From Caryophanales bacterium UBA5603 (GTDB taxonomy: Bacteria; Bacillota_I; Bacilli_A; Izemoplasmatales; Hujiaoplasmataceae), in the NCBI GenBank assembly GCA_002424815.1, contig DILB01000010.1, positions 43,793 to 107,792 of the forward strand: DNA of 64,000 nucleotides. The letters are read 5' to 3'. Numbering within the stretch: position 1 is the stretch's first letter; every line of letters begins with the position of its first letter. Positions 35,246 to 44,740 of the stretch are shown in pieces. The position numbers were made by a program, and so were the translations under genes. The notes below the pieces were generated by a model. That model was not told the origin of the DNA, did not search any database, and was given only the letters and a program-made list of their open reading frames with translations.

Positions 35246-37591
35246 ATGGTCGCAAAAATCTTGATTGATGTACCTGTAAAGGCTGTAGATAAATTGTATG
35301 ACTATGACATTCCTGCAGAACTTGAAAATGTTATTGAAATTGGATCTCGGGTGATTGTTCCCTTTGGACCCCGAGAACTTATGGGATTTTGTATCGATCT
35401 CGTTGAAAAAGCGGATTATGATAAGGAATTAAAAATGATTATCAATGTGTTAGATATTGAACCTTACCTAACACCTGAATTGATTCGATTGGCAAAAAAA
35501 ATTGCGATTGATACAACAACAATGCTCATCAAAGTATTAGAAACCATGTTGCCAGCAGCACTGAAAGCAGTTTATACGGCCAAACTCATAGTTGTTAATC
35601 GAGATAAAATGTCAGACGTTTTAAAAAGTCTGTTCAATCATTCTGAAGAATTATTATTTGACAAAAATATAATTCCTTATGCCAAAGCAATCAAACAAGC
35701 TATTAAAGAAAATAGTTTGCGTCAAACCTATGATATTAAATCGAAATCACGACCTCAATTTCAAAGAATGATTCAATTAATTGATCCTAACTATTTGGCG
35801 AAATCCAAAAAACATTTGCGTTTGATTGAATATTTGATGAATCAACCAGGACGAAAAGCCAAGATAGCAACAACCTTAGAAACATTGAATCTAAGTACCT
35901 CTGTTATTAAAACTTTAGAAAATAAGCAAGTCATCAAAATATTTGAACACGAAATATATCGAGAAGTAGAAATGCTTCATGAAGCAATCGATAAACGAGT
36001 TGAATTGAACAGCGATCAAGAAACGGCTTATCAAGAAATTATCAAAGCGATTGATACTCCGCAAACCTTTTTATTGCATGGTGTCACAGGATCTGGAAAA
36101 ACAGAAATTTATTTGGCCGCAATCGAAGAAGTTCTCAGACGTGGTAAAGAAATCATTTTTCTGGTCCCTGAAATCGCTTTAACACCGATGATGGTTCAAC
36201 GCTTTAAAGGACGGTTTAAAAACCAAGTTGCCATCCTTCATTCTGGCCTATCGATCGGTGAAAAATACGATGAATGGCGTAAGATAATTCGCAGCGAAGC
36301 CAAGATAGTTGTTGGGGCAAGAAGTGCCTGTTTTGCGCCGTTTACCAACCTAGGCTTAATTGTTATTGATGAGTGTCATGAATCCACTTATAAACAAGAG
36401 GATATGCCAAAATATTATGCGATTGATGTGTGTTTACATCGAGCGCAACATTATGGAATTCCGGTAATATTAGGATCGGCAACACCAAACGTTGAAACAT
36501 ATGCACGTTATAAAAGAGGTTATTTCAAACTACTTGAATTACCCAAGAGAGCTCAAAACGTTGATATGCCACTTGTCAATATTGTTGATATGAAAACAGA
36601 ATTTAAGAGCGGGAACACATCTACACTTTCAAATTCATTGCAATTAGCCATTCAATCAAGGTTGCTAAAAAACGAACAAACCATTCTTCTCATCAATCGA
36701 CGCGGATATTCCACTTTTGTCATCTGTCGGAATTGCGGTCATGTTACACAATGCCCTAATTGTGATATATCTTTAGCATATCATGAAATTGATCATTCTT
36801 TAAAATGTCATTATTGTGGACATAAAGAAGACATTCATAAAACCTGTCCAAAATGCGGATCTTCAGAACTTAAATTCATGGGTACAGGAACACAAAAAAT
36901 TGAAACGGAAATCCAAGAATTATTCCCGCAAGCACGAATAGTACGAATGGACAACGATACAACCAGAACGAAAAATGCTCATGAAAAATTACTCAATGAA
37001 TTTGAAATGAACGGAGATATTCTGATTGGGACACAAATGATTGCCAAAGGCCTTGATTATCCAAAAGTAACTTTGGTAGGTATCATCCAGGCTGATGGAA
37101 ATTTATTTAATGCTGATTTTCGATCGCCTGAAAAAACATTCCAATTAATTGTCCAAGTATCAGGACGTGCCGGCAGACATGCATTAGCCGGAGAAGTAAT
37201 CGTTCAAGTTTATAATCCAGATCATTATGCCATCAGATATGCTATTAACAATGACTATCTTGGATTTTATAATTATGAAATGAAAATTCGTCAATTAGCC
37301 CGTTATATTCCCTTTTATTTTTTAATACAAATTATTTTAATGGGTGAAAATGTACGCGATTTATTTCTTCGAGGTCGGGAAATAGTCAAACTATTTAAAT
37401 CCAAACTATCTCCTGAAGCGATTATACTTGGTCCTGCATTACCCGAAGTTGCGCGAATAAAAAACAAATATAGTTGTCAAATTTTGATTAAATATCGACA
37501 AGAACCACTTCTTGACGATTTGTTATTTGAAGTCGTTGACACCTATGAGACGGATAAAATCTATGTGTCTGTCGATAAATCACCGATGTAG
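35246..37591 (+). CDS. priA: Primosomal protein N' (PriA helicase)
   Basis: A 781-residue superfamily 2 helicase that restarts stalled replication forks. The N-terminal 3'-end-binding domain is residues 1-100. Walker A GVTGSGKTEIY is near residue 278, the DEAH-type box is DECHE, and the zinc cysteines are seen as CRNCGHVTQCPNC and CHYCGHKED...CPKCG. C-terminal helicase motif SGRAGRH. fmt follows after 11 bases, the priA-fmt neighbourhood of Firmicutes but without def. Confidence 0.96.
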   Translation: MVAKILIDVPVKAVDKLYDYDIPAELENVIEIGSRVIVPFGPRELMGFCIDLVEKADYDKELKMIINVLDIEPYLTPELIRLAKKIAIDTTTMLIKVLETMLPAALKAVYTAKLIVVNRDKMSDVLKSLFNHSEELLFDKNIIPYAKAIKQAIKENSLRQTYDIKSKSRPQFQRMIQLIDPNYLAKSKKHLRLIEYLMNQPGRKAKIATTLETLNLSTSVIKTLENKQVIKIFEHEIYREVEMLHEAIDKRVELNSDQETAYQEIIKAIDTPQTFLLHGVTGSGKTEIYLAAIEEVLRRGKEIIFLVPEIALTPMMVQRFKGRFKNQVAILHSGLSIGEKYDEWRKIIRSEAKIVVGARSACFAPFTNLGLIVIDECHESTYKQEDMPKYYAIDVCLHRAQHYGIPVILGSATPNVETYARYKRGYFKLLELPKRAQNVDMPLVNIVDMKTEFKSGNTSTLSNSLQLAIQSRLLKNEQTILLINRRGYSTFVICRNCGHVTQCPNCDISLAYHEIDHSLKCHYCGHKEDIHKTCPKCGSSELKFMGTGTQKIETEIQELFPQARIVRMDNDTTRTKNAHEKLLNEFEMNGDILIGTQMIAKGLDYPKVTLVGIIQADGNLFNADFRSPEKTFQLIVQVSGRAGRHALAGEVIVQVYNPDHYAIRYAINNDYLGFYNYEMKIRQLARYIPFYFLIQIILMGENVRDLFLRGREIVKLFKSKLSPEAIILGPALPEVARIKNKYSCQILIKYRQEPLLDDLLFEVVDTYETDKIYVSVDKSPM

Positions 37592-37602
37592 GAGGATTTG
37601 AC

Positions 37603-38544
37603 ATGAAAATTGTTTTTATGGGTACCACAAATTTTTCTGTTCCAATCTTAGCGGGACTACAAAAATATCATGACATTGTACTGGTTGTAACACAACCTGA
37701 TCGCCCTTATGGCAGAAAACAGATATTGAAAGCTTCTCCCGTTAAGCTATATGCAGTTGATAATAATATTCCAATCTTCCAACCTGAAAAAATTAAAACG
37801 GATTATCAAATCGTTTTAGATGCCCAACCCGATGTGATTATTGTCGCAGCATTTGGACAAATGATTCCCAAAATATTACTAGATTATCCCCAATATCGTT
37901 GTATCAATGTTCATGCTTCATTGCTACCTAAATATCGTGGCGGGTCTCCCATGCATACCGCTATAAAGAATGGGGACTTAAAAACAGGCGTAACCATTAT
38001 GCTCATGGCCCCAAAAATGGATGCTGGAGCGATTCTTTCACAATCAGAACTCTTGATTGATGATTCCGATAATGTTGGAACCATCGAATCGAAACTCGCT
38101 TCTTTGGGTCGTGATCTTTTGCTCGATACTTTGATAAAATTAATGAATAATGAAATCTTTCCTCAGGAACAGGATGAATCAAAAGTCACATTTGCATATA
38201 CGATAAAACCTTCTGAGGAACGACTTGATTTTTGTCAAACAGCAAAACAAATTTATAATCATGTCCGGGCTTTTTACCCATGGCCCATCGCCCATATCTA
38301 TGTTGATGGCCAAATCATAAAAATTCATCAAGTGACAATGACTGAAAAAATGAGAGATATTGATGCATCGGTTGAATGCGGAACCGTTGTGGGAATCATG
38401 AAAGGTGAGGTTTACATAAAAGTGAAAGATGGTATCATCATTTTGAAAATAGTCCAACCTGAAGGTAGACAGGCAATGGATATCAAGTCTTTCATGAATG
38501 GGTCTGGAAATAATGTTTTTTGTGTGGGAAAACTCTTAAAATAG
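37603..38544 (+). CDS. fmt: Methionyl-tRNA formyltransferase
   Basis: A 313-residue enzyme that formylates initiator Met-tRNA using 10-formyl-THF. It has the N-terminal MKIVFMGTTNFSVPIL and the active-site segment NVHASLLPKYRGGSPMHTAI with catalytic Asn and His, then PKMDAGAIL. A C-terminal OB domain binds tRNA. The motif reads GGSP instead of the commoner GAAP. Translation with formyl-Met is thus retained. It is cotranscribed with priA. Confidence 0.95.
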   Translation: MKIVFMGTTNFSVPILAGLQKYHDIVLVVTQPDRPYGRKQILKASPVKLYAVDNNIPIFQPEKIKTDYQIVLDAQPDVIIVAAFGQMIPKILLDYPQYRCINVHASLLPKYRGGSPMHTAIKNGDLKTGVTIMLMAPKMDAGAILSQSELLIDDSDNVGTIESKLASLGRDLLLDTLIKLMNNEIFPQEQDESKVTFAYTIKPSEERLDFCQTAKQIYNHVRAFYPWPIAHIYVDGQIIKIHQVTMTEKMRDIDASVECGTVVGIMKGEVYIKVKDGIIILKIVQPEGRQAMDIKSFMNGSGNNVFCVGKLLK

Positions 38545-38569
38545 ATATTAAAATCACATCATATTATGT

Positions 38570-38599
38570 TATAATATTAAATTAGGCTATAGGTATAAT
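38570..38599 (+). promoter_or_regulatory. Two -10 elements upstream of pgpA-like gene
   Basis: TATAAT at 38570-38575 (with a preceding TGT) and again at 38594-38599. Neither has a good -35. The second is 29 bases before the ATG. Confidence 0.4.
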
Positions 38600-38627
38600 A
38601 CGATCATCCCATCGAAGGAGGATATAC

Positions 38628-39188
38628 ATGAACCGACAAAAGAATTTGTTTTCTAGAGAAGAAATGTATTTGATGAATGTTGAAAAATTAACAGAACGAG
38701 GAGTCTCTATCGATGAGATTGCTGAAATCGCTTTTCGGCAACAGTCCCGTTGGAAACCCGACATATCATTGGCGGAGTGCCTTGAATCTGTTCAAAAGAT
38801 TCTCTCATTGAGAGATGTTTTCCATTTATTACAACTAGGAGCAGAAATTGATCGTTTGACTGAAGAAAAAGCTTTTAAAGGACCTATTCAAGAAATTCTT
38901 GCCTCGGATTTAGGTATGTTTGGCATCGATGAACTTTTCGGCTTAGAATTAGCTGGTTTATACGGAACCATTGGTAAAACTAATTTTGGCGATATTGATG
39001 TTAATAAACCGCTTGCAATTGCTAAACTTAACGATGCCGGCAAACATAAAGGTGGTATTTGCCATACCTTTTTAGATGATATCGTTGGTGCGATTGCAGC
39101 CGCAGCGTCTACCCGTGTTGCTCAAATCGAGAACGAACTTGAAGCCAAAGCAGATCCCAATATCATTGAACAACCGAAATTATTTTAA
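38628..39188 (+). CDS. Phosphatidylglycerophosphatase A family protein (YutG-like)
   Basis: A 186-residue protein. It matches the YutG/PgpA-type pattern: an N-terminal helical segment LTERGVSIDEIAEIAFRQQS, central LGMFGIDELFGLELAGLYG, and the strongly conserved CHTFLDDIVGAIAAAASTR near residue 150. The family is linked to dephosphorylation of phosphatidylglycerophosphate in phospholipid synthesis, though the Bacillus members lack direct proof in my knowledge. It has an AAGGAGG site. Confidence 0.8.
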   Translation: MNRQKNLFSREEMYLMNVEKLTERGVSIDEIAEIAFRQQSRWKPDISLAECLESVQKILSLRDVFHLLQLGAEIDRLTEEKAFKGPIQEILASDLGMFGIDELFGLELAGLYGTIGKTNFGDIDVNKPLAIAKLNDAGKHKGGICHTFLDDIVGAIAAAASTRVAQIENELEAKADPNIIEQPKLF

Positions 39189-39227
39189 TGATTTTTATTT
39201 AATTTAAGATGAAGGAGGTGAAGCCCA

Positions 39228-40832
39228 ATGGACAATCGAGAAAAGACTTTAGATGAGTTCTTTCGCAAAAACGATACGACGCAACGTCGAAAATATACCA
39301 AAGATGTTAAAAAAATAGAACCCGATAAAATCGATGAGTATTTTGAATCTGTCACGACCAAAAAGGCTTCGAAAAAGAAGACCTTCACCGATAAAATGGT
39401 TGATTTCTTCCGGCTTTCATCTTTTAAAAATAAATTTGATGAGAAAAAAGTTTCAGTGAATCGTGAACAAAGAGCATTGGAAGGAAAGAGTCGCTTTACT
39501 GAATTTTGGTATCATATTGGTCAGTTTTTTATCAATCGTTTTAGTTTTGAAGCCGGCGTTGATATTCTTGATGAAACCTCGGTTTTATTTCGCAAAAATC
39601 TCGTTATTAAAAACATATTAGTTGTTACTAACATTGTTTTTTTAATGTTTACTATGATTGGTTCAGAAGGAGTCAATCTCAGAGTCAATTTGATTTTGTC
39701 TTTCATCTTCTTTCTTGTGATGTTTTTTACGAATTTATCGATTAAAAAAATTATTCGAGAAGAACCCAAGACTTTGCAAAAACAACAGATGGCCGAATAT
39801 GTTTCAGCGGTTTATATTTTGATGATGGCCATTGTCGTTTATACAAAGTTAAGGTTAACAATTGGCATGAATACGACCGATTCTGCTTTTTTTAGTATCA
39901 CACAAGCAGGTTATTCGCTCATTTATTTCTCTTTAGTTGTATTAGCTCTATATCAAGACTCAAAATTATTAAAATTAATATTTAAAGTCGCCATCATTTT
40001 AATGACAATTGTGCATATAACAATTCTATACCCCGTTTATTTATATGCCACTGATTTTGTTGCACTTTATGCTTATATTAAAGGACCCGTCATCACTGAT
40101 ATTGTTTTGAGAACCCTAGTCCTCGCTGTCTTTATGATTGCCCTTTATTCAACAGCACGAATCAGTGAAGATATGAATAACAAACGTAAAGAAGAACTGA
40201 TCAAAAGAAGAGCGATGGAGAAGGACTTTAAAACCGTCGTTTCAGATGTTTTTGACGTCATCAGTGTTTATAAACGTCCTGGTAGTGCCGATTATGATAT
40301 CGCCTATGACCAATCCGCCAAACGCGTCGCCGATTTGGCTTCAAGATTAGGCAACTATTTAGGTTTCTCGCCGAAATTATGTAAGGAAATATATGATTTC
40401 TCTACCATACACATTGAGAAAAAAGCGGTTCTTACGCTGGAAGATTATGATGACAAAGAAGTCCTCGATGAAGTCGACTTCCGTAAAATCCGTGAAAAGA
40501 CGATTATTGGATCGATTATCATCAAACGTCTCCAACTCGATCAAAAGGCTGAAGAAATTGTCAGAGCTCACTTTGAAAAAACCGCGGATTCAGACTTTAT
40601 AAAAGAAATGAATGGGATACAAAACAATCGAGAGTCGCAAGTGATATTGTTAGCCCATATGTATGAAATTTTGCGACAAGATCGCAACTATAAACGTGGA
40701 TTAAAACATTCACGTTGCATTGATTTGCTACAACTCGAATTTTATCCGTATTTTGATTCACAAATTCTTGACCGTTTCATTAAATACGGTGAAGATTTTG
40801 AATCGCTTTATTACAAATTGACAAAGGAATAG
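39228..40832 (+). CDS. Six-helix membrane protein with degenerate HD-GYP domain
   Basis: A 534-residue protein: charged cytoplasmic N-terminus (1-120), about six membrane helices (125-315), then a soluble C-terminal domain (320-534) shaped like HD-GYP. RVADLASRLGNYLGFSPKL matches its first helices, EEIVRAHFEKT the HHE region and AHMYEILRQDRNYKRG the region around the DxYDA motif. The metal-binding HD pair is missing (STIHIEKK in its place), as are the GYP motif and the Asp before Tyr. It is thus probably not a c-di-GMP phosphodiesterase but a sensor or scaffold. ATG follows AAGGAGGTG. metK starts 9 bases downstream. Confidence 0.6.
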   Translation: MDNREKTLDEFFRKNDTTQRRKYTKDVKKIEPDKIDEYFESVTTKKASKKKTFTDKMVDFFRLSSFKNKFDEKKVSVNREQRALEGKSRFTEFWYHIGQFFINRFSFEAGVDILDETSVLFRKNLVIKNILVVTNIVFLMFTMIGSEGVNLRVNLILSFIFFLVMFFTNLSIKKIIREEPKTLQKQQMAEYVSAVYILMMAIVVYTKLRLTIGMNTTDSAFFSITQAGYSLIYFSLVVLALYQDSKLLKLIFKVAIILMTIVHITILYPVYLYATDFVALYAYIKGPVITDIVLRTLVLAVFMIALYSTARISEDMNNKRKEELIKRRAMEKDFKTVVSDVFDVISVYKRPGSADYDIAYDQSAKRVADLASRLGNYLGFSPKLCKEIYDFSTIHIEKKAVLTLEDYDDKEVLDEVDFRKIREKTIIGSIIIKRLQLDQKAEEIVRAHFEKTADSDFIKEMNGIQNNRESQVILLAHMYEILRQDRNYKRGLKHSRCIDLLQLEFYPYFDSQILDRFIKYGEDFESLYYKLTKE

Positions 40833-40841
40833 GTGAAGGTT

Positions 40842-42002
40842 ATGTATAAATATTTTACTTCTGAATCGGTGACAGAAGGACATCCTGATAAAATTGCTGA
40901 TCAAATCAGTGATGCAATCTTGGATGCCATTTTGACCGATGATCCAGAAGCAAGAGTTGCTTGCGAAACATTAGTTGCCACTGGGCTCGTATTGGTTGCT
41001 GGAGAAATCACCACCAATACTTATGTTGATATCCAAAAAATTGTTAGACAAAAAGTGACTGAAATCGGTTATGACCGAGGTAAATATGGATTTGATGCTG
41101 AAAACCTGGCAGTGTTAGTTTCTATTAACAGTCAATCTCCCGATATCGCCATCGGTGTCAATGATTCAGAAAACCATGAACAAGGTGCAGGCGATCAAGG
41201 CATGATGTTTGGATATGCTACCAACGAAACGCCCGAATATATGCCCATTGCAATTATGCTCGCACACAAATTAGCTCGACGTTTAGCAGAAGTCCGTAAA
41301 AAAGGTATTTTGTCTTATCTTCGTCCTGATGGTAAAACACAAGTTACCTGTGAATTCGATGATTTAGGTAAAATCAAACGTGTTGATAAAATCCTTGTAT
41401 CTTCTCAACATCATCCCGATAAAACACACGAACAAATTGAAAGAGACATCATTCAACAAGTCATTTTACCCATCATTCCTCATGAATTCATGGATGCAAA
41501 TACTGAAATCCTCGTGAATCCGACAGGTCGATTTGTCATTGGTGGGCCGAGTGGTGATACCGGATTAACAGGAAGAAAAATCATCGTTGATACCTATGGT
41601 GGAAGAGCCCATCATGGTGGCGGTGCGTTTTCGGGAAAAGATCCGTCAAAAGTTGATCGTAGTGCCGCTTATGCTGCAAGACATGTGGCTAAGAATCTTG
41701 TGGCAGCCGGTTTAGCCGATGAAGTTGAAGTTCAAATTTCTTATGCGATTGGCGTGGCAAAACCAACCTCAATTGGTATTGACACATTCAATACCGGAAA
41801 ACTCTCTGAAACGGAACTAGCCAACATTGTTAATAAACATTTTGATTTACGACCCAAAGCGATTATCAATCGACTGGGATTAAAAGCACCAATTTATCAA
41901 CAAACTGCCGCTTACGGCCATTTTGGTCGAACAGATCTTGATCTTCCATGGGAACGGCTGGACATGGTTGACACGCTTAAACAATACCTGCCAAAGAAAT
42001 AG
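40842..42002 (+). CDS. metK: S-adenosylmethionine synthase
   Basis: A 386-residue enzyme that makes SAM from Met and ATP. It has the N-terminal FTSESVTEGHPDK, the signature GAGDQGMMFGYA, the phosphate loop GGPSGDTGLTGRKI and the GGGAFSGKDPSKVDRSAAY motif. ATG 40842 follows AGGTGA; the GTG at 40833 overlaps that site and is rejected. No SAM riboswitch precedes it, because the upstream gene ends 9 bases away. Confidence 0.97.
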   Translation: MYKYFTSESVTEGHPDKIADQISDAILDAILTDDPEARVACETLVATGLVLVAGEITTNTYVDIQKIVRQKVTEIGYDRGKYGFDAENLAVLVSINSQSPDIAIGVNDSENHEQGAGDQGMMFGYATNETPEYMPIAIMLAHKLARRLAEVRKKGILSYLRPDGKTQVTCEFDDLGKIKRVDKILVSSQHHPDKTHEQIERDIIQQVILPIIPHEFMDANTEILVNPTGRFVIGGPSGDTGLTGRKIIVDTYGGRAHHGGGAFSGKDPSKVDRSAAYAARHVAKNLVAAGLADEVEVQISYAIGVAKPTSIGIDTFNTGKLSETELANIVNKHFDLRPKAIINRLGLKAPIYQQTAAYGHFGRTDLDLPWERLDMVDTLKQYLPKK

Positions 42003-42011
42003 GTGATTAGC

Positions 42012-42488
42012 ATGGTTTTTGCCATTAGATGGGATATTATCATTGAAGTTTCGTTACTGGTTTTAGTACTGGCTGGTGCGATTGTTGTTTCATCAATTTT
42101 AATTATTCGCAGACTTCAAAAAGAATTCAAAGATTTATATCGTCAACAATCAAAATTTGATATAGAATTACGAAAATCTGCGAATCTTATCTCAAAAGTC
42201 ATCAAAAATGAAGAATTTGAAAAATATGAAAACAGCATCATTAAAGAACTTGCTTTTATAGATAAAAAAGCGCTTTTGGATTTAATTGATACGACTTATC
42301 AACTCATCGATATCGAAGATGAAACCAATCAATATGTTAAAGAAACTTACGAAAATCTTCACGAAACGCGCCGTCAACTGGATAGTAAAGTTTTAGGATA
42401 TAATCAACTTATTTCAATGTTCCCTTTCAATTTTTATGCGGGCATCTTGAAAATGAAAAAAATGCCGCACTATACCCATAACGAATAA
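42012..42488 (+). CDS. Short LemA-like membrane protein
   Basis: A 158-residue protein with one N-terminal hydrophobic helix (about residues 8-31) followed by a helical, charged domain. The C-terminal pattern LGYNQLISMFPFNFYAGI resembles the LemA family end (YN...FP.N..A), and DLYRQQSKFDIELRKSANLI resembles its start. It is shorter than typical LemA (about 185). Function unknown. It begins 9 bases after metK with AGGTGATT as ribosome site and is followed by a terminator. Confidence 0.5.
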   Translation: MVFAIRWDIIIEVSLLVLVLAGAIVVSSILIIRRLQKEFKDLYRQQSKFDIELRKSANLISKVIKNEEFEKYENSIIKELAFIDKKALLDLIDTTYQLIDIEDETNQYVKETYENLHETRRQLDSKVLGYNQLISMFPFNFYAGILKMKKMPHYTHNE

Positions 42489-42493
42489 TCAAT

Positions 42494-42517
42494 CACCCGG
42501 GATTCCGGGTTTTTTTA
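42494..42517 (+). terminator. Terminator of metK operon
   Basis: ACCCGG pairs with CCGGGT around GATT, followed by seven T. Confidence 0.85.
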
Positions 42518-42564
42518 TTAAAAAAATCGATCCCGATAAACGCGAACCGATACTGAAACATTCA

Positions 42565-43500
42565 TTAGATTTGATTGTAATAAATACCTTGTTGTGAATG
42601 CCGCCTTCTCAATTCTTTGTCTATCTCATTGACAACGACAAATTTTTTAAGCGTCCAAAGTGGTTCAATTAAGAGATTTTTGGGGGCATCACCGGTGAGT
42701 CTTTCAAGGACAACGTTTGGCTTTAATAATTCAATTTGATCACAAACAATTTCAACATATTCATTTAGACTTAATATTTTAAAAGGATTCGTTTGAAAAG
42801 TGTTTTCTAACGGCGTATTTTTTAAAACGCATAACATATGAATTTTGATGCCTTGAATGTCAAAACGATTGATATAACGGATGGTTTCAGTCATCATATT
42901 TTTAGTTTCATCTTTTAAACCGTTGATGATATGCACGACAACACGGATATTTTTTTCTCTTAATCGTCTGATGGCATCTTCAAAACGTGATAAACTGTAA
43001 CCGCGATTGATCCAATCTGCTGTTTTGTCATGGATTGTTTGTAAGCCAAGTTCAACCGTTAGAAATGTTCTTTGATTTAATGTGCTAAGGTACTCTAAAG
43101 TTTCTTCGGATATTGAATCGGGGCGAGTAGCGATTGATAAACCGACAATGTCTTCATGAAGCGATAGTGCTTTATCAAACAATTTTCTCAATTTTTCAAG
43201 AGGAGCATAAGTATTGGTATTGGCTTGAAAAAAAGCAATCATTTTTCCTGTAGGCCATTTTTGCGTCATAACAGCTTTTATTTGTTCGAATTGTTCTTCT
43301 AAAACAAGATTTTTATCGCCCGCAAAATCACCTGAACCTTTCTCTGAACAAAAAATGCATCCTAAGTCAGAAATGGTACCATCTCGATTGGGACAAGTGA
43401 AATCACCATTGAGTGCAATTTTAAAGACTTTAGAATTGAATTGGCTTTGATAAAAATCTGTCAAAGTTCGGTAAGGTTTAGCTTTTGAGAAAGCATCCAT
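42565..43500 (-). CDS. TIGR01212-family radical SAM protein
   Basis: A 311-residue radical SAM protein (YhcC/YtqA type). The [4Fe-4S] cysteines are in CPNRDGTISDLGCIFC, the longer-spaced form typical of this family. Later motifs include FFQANTNTYAP, GLSIATRPDSI and VELGLQTI. ATG 43500 is chosen over the TTG at 43515 because GGGTGAT lies between them and the predicted transcript starts near 43514. The reaction is unknown; a tRNA or translation-linked role has been suggested for the family. Confidence 0.88.
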   Translation of the reverse strand: MDAFSKAKPYRTLTDFYQSQFNSKVFKIALNGDFTCPNRDGTISDLGCIFCSEKGSGDFAGDKNLVLEEQFEQIKAVMTQKWPTGKMIAFFQANTNTYAPLEKLRKLFDKALSLHEDIVGLSIATRPDSISEETLEYLSTLNQRTFLTVELGLQTIHDKTADWINRGYSLSRFEDAIRRLREKNIRVVVHIINGLKDETKNMMTETIRYINRFDIQGIKIHMLCVLKNTPLENTFQTNPFKILSLNEYVEIVCDQIELLKPNVVLERLTGDAPKNLLIEPLWTLKKFVVVNEIDKELRRRHSQQGIYYNQI

Positions 43501-43520
43501 GATTTCATCACCCAAATACC

Positions 43521-43529
43521 ATTATAGCA
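43521..43529 (-). promoter_or_regulatory. Extended -10 of radical SAM gene
   Basis: TGCTATAAT on the minus strand, about 20 bases before the ATG. Confidence 0.5.
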
Positions 43530-43595
43530 TGTTAAAATGTTTCTGTTTTCATATTATCTGTTTTATGATATGATAAATGCAGGCTGGGTGATGAT

Positions 43596-44444
43596 ATGTA
43601 TAATGTCTTAAAAGATAGTTTGATAGCACCAAAAAATTTACTTAAATACCGAAACAAATCTGGTTGGTATGTATTTTTTTATCTTGTCTTGCTGACGGCA
43701 TTCGTTTCCATCGGTGCTTTTGTCTATTATTTAAAACTGCCCAATCCGGCACTTATCACGAGCGAAGAGACCTTTTGTACTTACGAATTAGGAGTTTTAA
43801 CGTGTGAAGGTAACGATTATAATCCTTCGACTGAGTATTCAATTTATGGGTATCCCGTTTATTTTTTAAATAGCAATAGCAATATAACTGATATCGGCAT
43901 TATGCCGTCTCAATCGATGGTGTTTTCTGAGAGTAGTCTGTCTTTTTATATGGAAAATCGATTGGTTCAAAGCATCTCGATTTTAGATATTTCTAACGAA
44001 TACGGTTTTACTGGAACGATGATATTCATTGGAAAAATTATCCTTACGATGTCTTTAATTTTAAGTTTCTTTGGTAACATGGCTATGCTTATGTTTGTTG
44101 CTTTAATTTCAACATTGCCGTTTATGCGACTTAAAAAAATTATTTCATATAAAAAAATATTGAAATTAGTTATTTTTGCCATTTCTCCTTTTGCAGTCCT
44201 GATGACTTTTTACAATCTCATTAATTTTGACGATTTATGGTTTTTTATTTTGATGCTAATTGCATATCGGAGCGTATTCATGTTACAACGTGAATTATAT
44301 TATCAAACGTACCAACATCTCGGATCTTTCGAAGGGCTTTCAAAGCCGTCTCGTCAACCTGAGGATGATGATGTTTCTGAATATACTGATTATGAGGTTA
44401 CAGAAACTGAAGAAGAAACAGAGGAAGAAGAGAAGGAAGAGTAA
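43596..44444 (+). CDS. DUF1189-like membrane protein with acidic tail
   Basis: A 282-residue protein with a start typical of DUF1189 (LKDSLIAPKNLLKYRNKSGW). One hydrophobic helix (26-46) precedes an extracellular part of about 100 residues, then three more helices (about 145-235). The last 30 residues are almost all Glu, Asp and Thr. DUF1189 has no known function. It is single, with GGGTGATGAT before the ATG and a T-box leader downstream. Confidence 0.5.
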   Translation: MYNVLKDSLIAPKNLLKYRNKSGWYVFFYLVLLTAFVSIGAFVYYLKLPNPALITSEETFCTYELGVLTCEGNDYNPSTEYSIYGYPVYFLNSNSNITDIGIMPSQSMVFSESSLSFYMENRLVQSISILDISNEYGFTGTMIFIGKIILTMSLILSFFGNMAMLMFVALISTLPFMRLKKIISYKKILKLVIFAISPFAVLMTFYNLINFDDLWFFILMLIAYRSVFMLQRELYYQTYQHLGSFEGLSKPSRQPEDDDVSEYTDYEVTETEEETEEEEKEE

Positions 44445-44460
44445 TACTTCTTATCGAGGC

Positions 44461-44489
44461 TTGCAAATCGATTTGGTTTGTGTTAAGAT
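44461..44489 (+). promoter_or_regulatory. Promoter of leuS leader
   Basis: TTGCAA, 17 bases, TAAGAT, just upstream of the T-box element. Confidence 0.65.
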
Positions 44490-44723
44490 AATTTAAAAGG
44501 CAATGAACTAGAAGTAGTACTTCAGTCAATCGTTTATAGAGACCCAGTGTTGGTGTAAACTGGGAACGAAACTTTAGGAATTAGTCTAGGGAGCCGATGT
44601 CCCGCAACACGTGAGGGTCATCCGTCCATCGGCGTTAACGATATAAGAGCCGGAATTTTCCGGAATCAAGGTGGTACCACGGTTATGACAATCGTCCTTC
44701 TTTTAGAGGGCGATTTTTTTATT
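44490..44723 (+). ncRNA. T-box leader of leuS
   Basis: A tRNA-sensing leader that permits leuS expression when uncharged tRNA-Leu binds. The T-box sequence AAGGTGGTACCACGG is at 44668-44682. Its UGGU would pair with the tRNA ACCA end, so the discriminator base is A, as in tRNA-Leu. A stem I apical part is seen as CCCAGTGTTGGTGTAAACTGGG (44543-44564, given here as two arms CCCAGT/ACTGGG). The terminator AATCGTCCT/AGGGCGATT plus seven T is at 44690-44718. A UUA triplet at 44574-44576 is a possible specifier, not verified by folding. Confidence 0.92.
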
Positions 44724-44740
44724 TATTAGGAGGTCATTCT

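Noticed and set aside
40800..40842. SAM riboswitch before metK
   Set aside because: Only 9 bases separate metK from the upstream gene; no room for an aptamer.
44445..44740. Small gene in the 296-base gap before leuS
   Set aside because: The gap is fully explained by a promoter and T-box leader.
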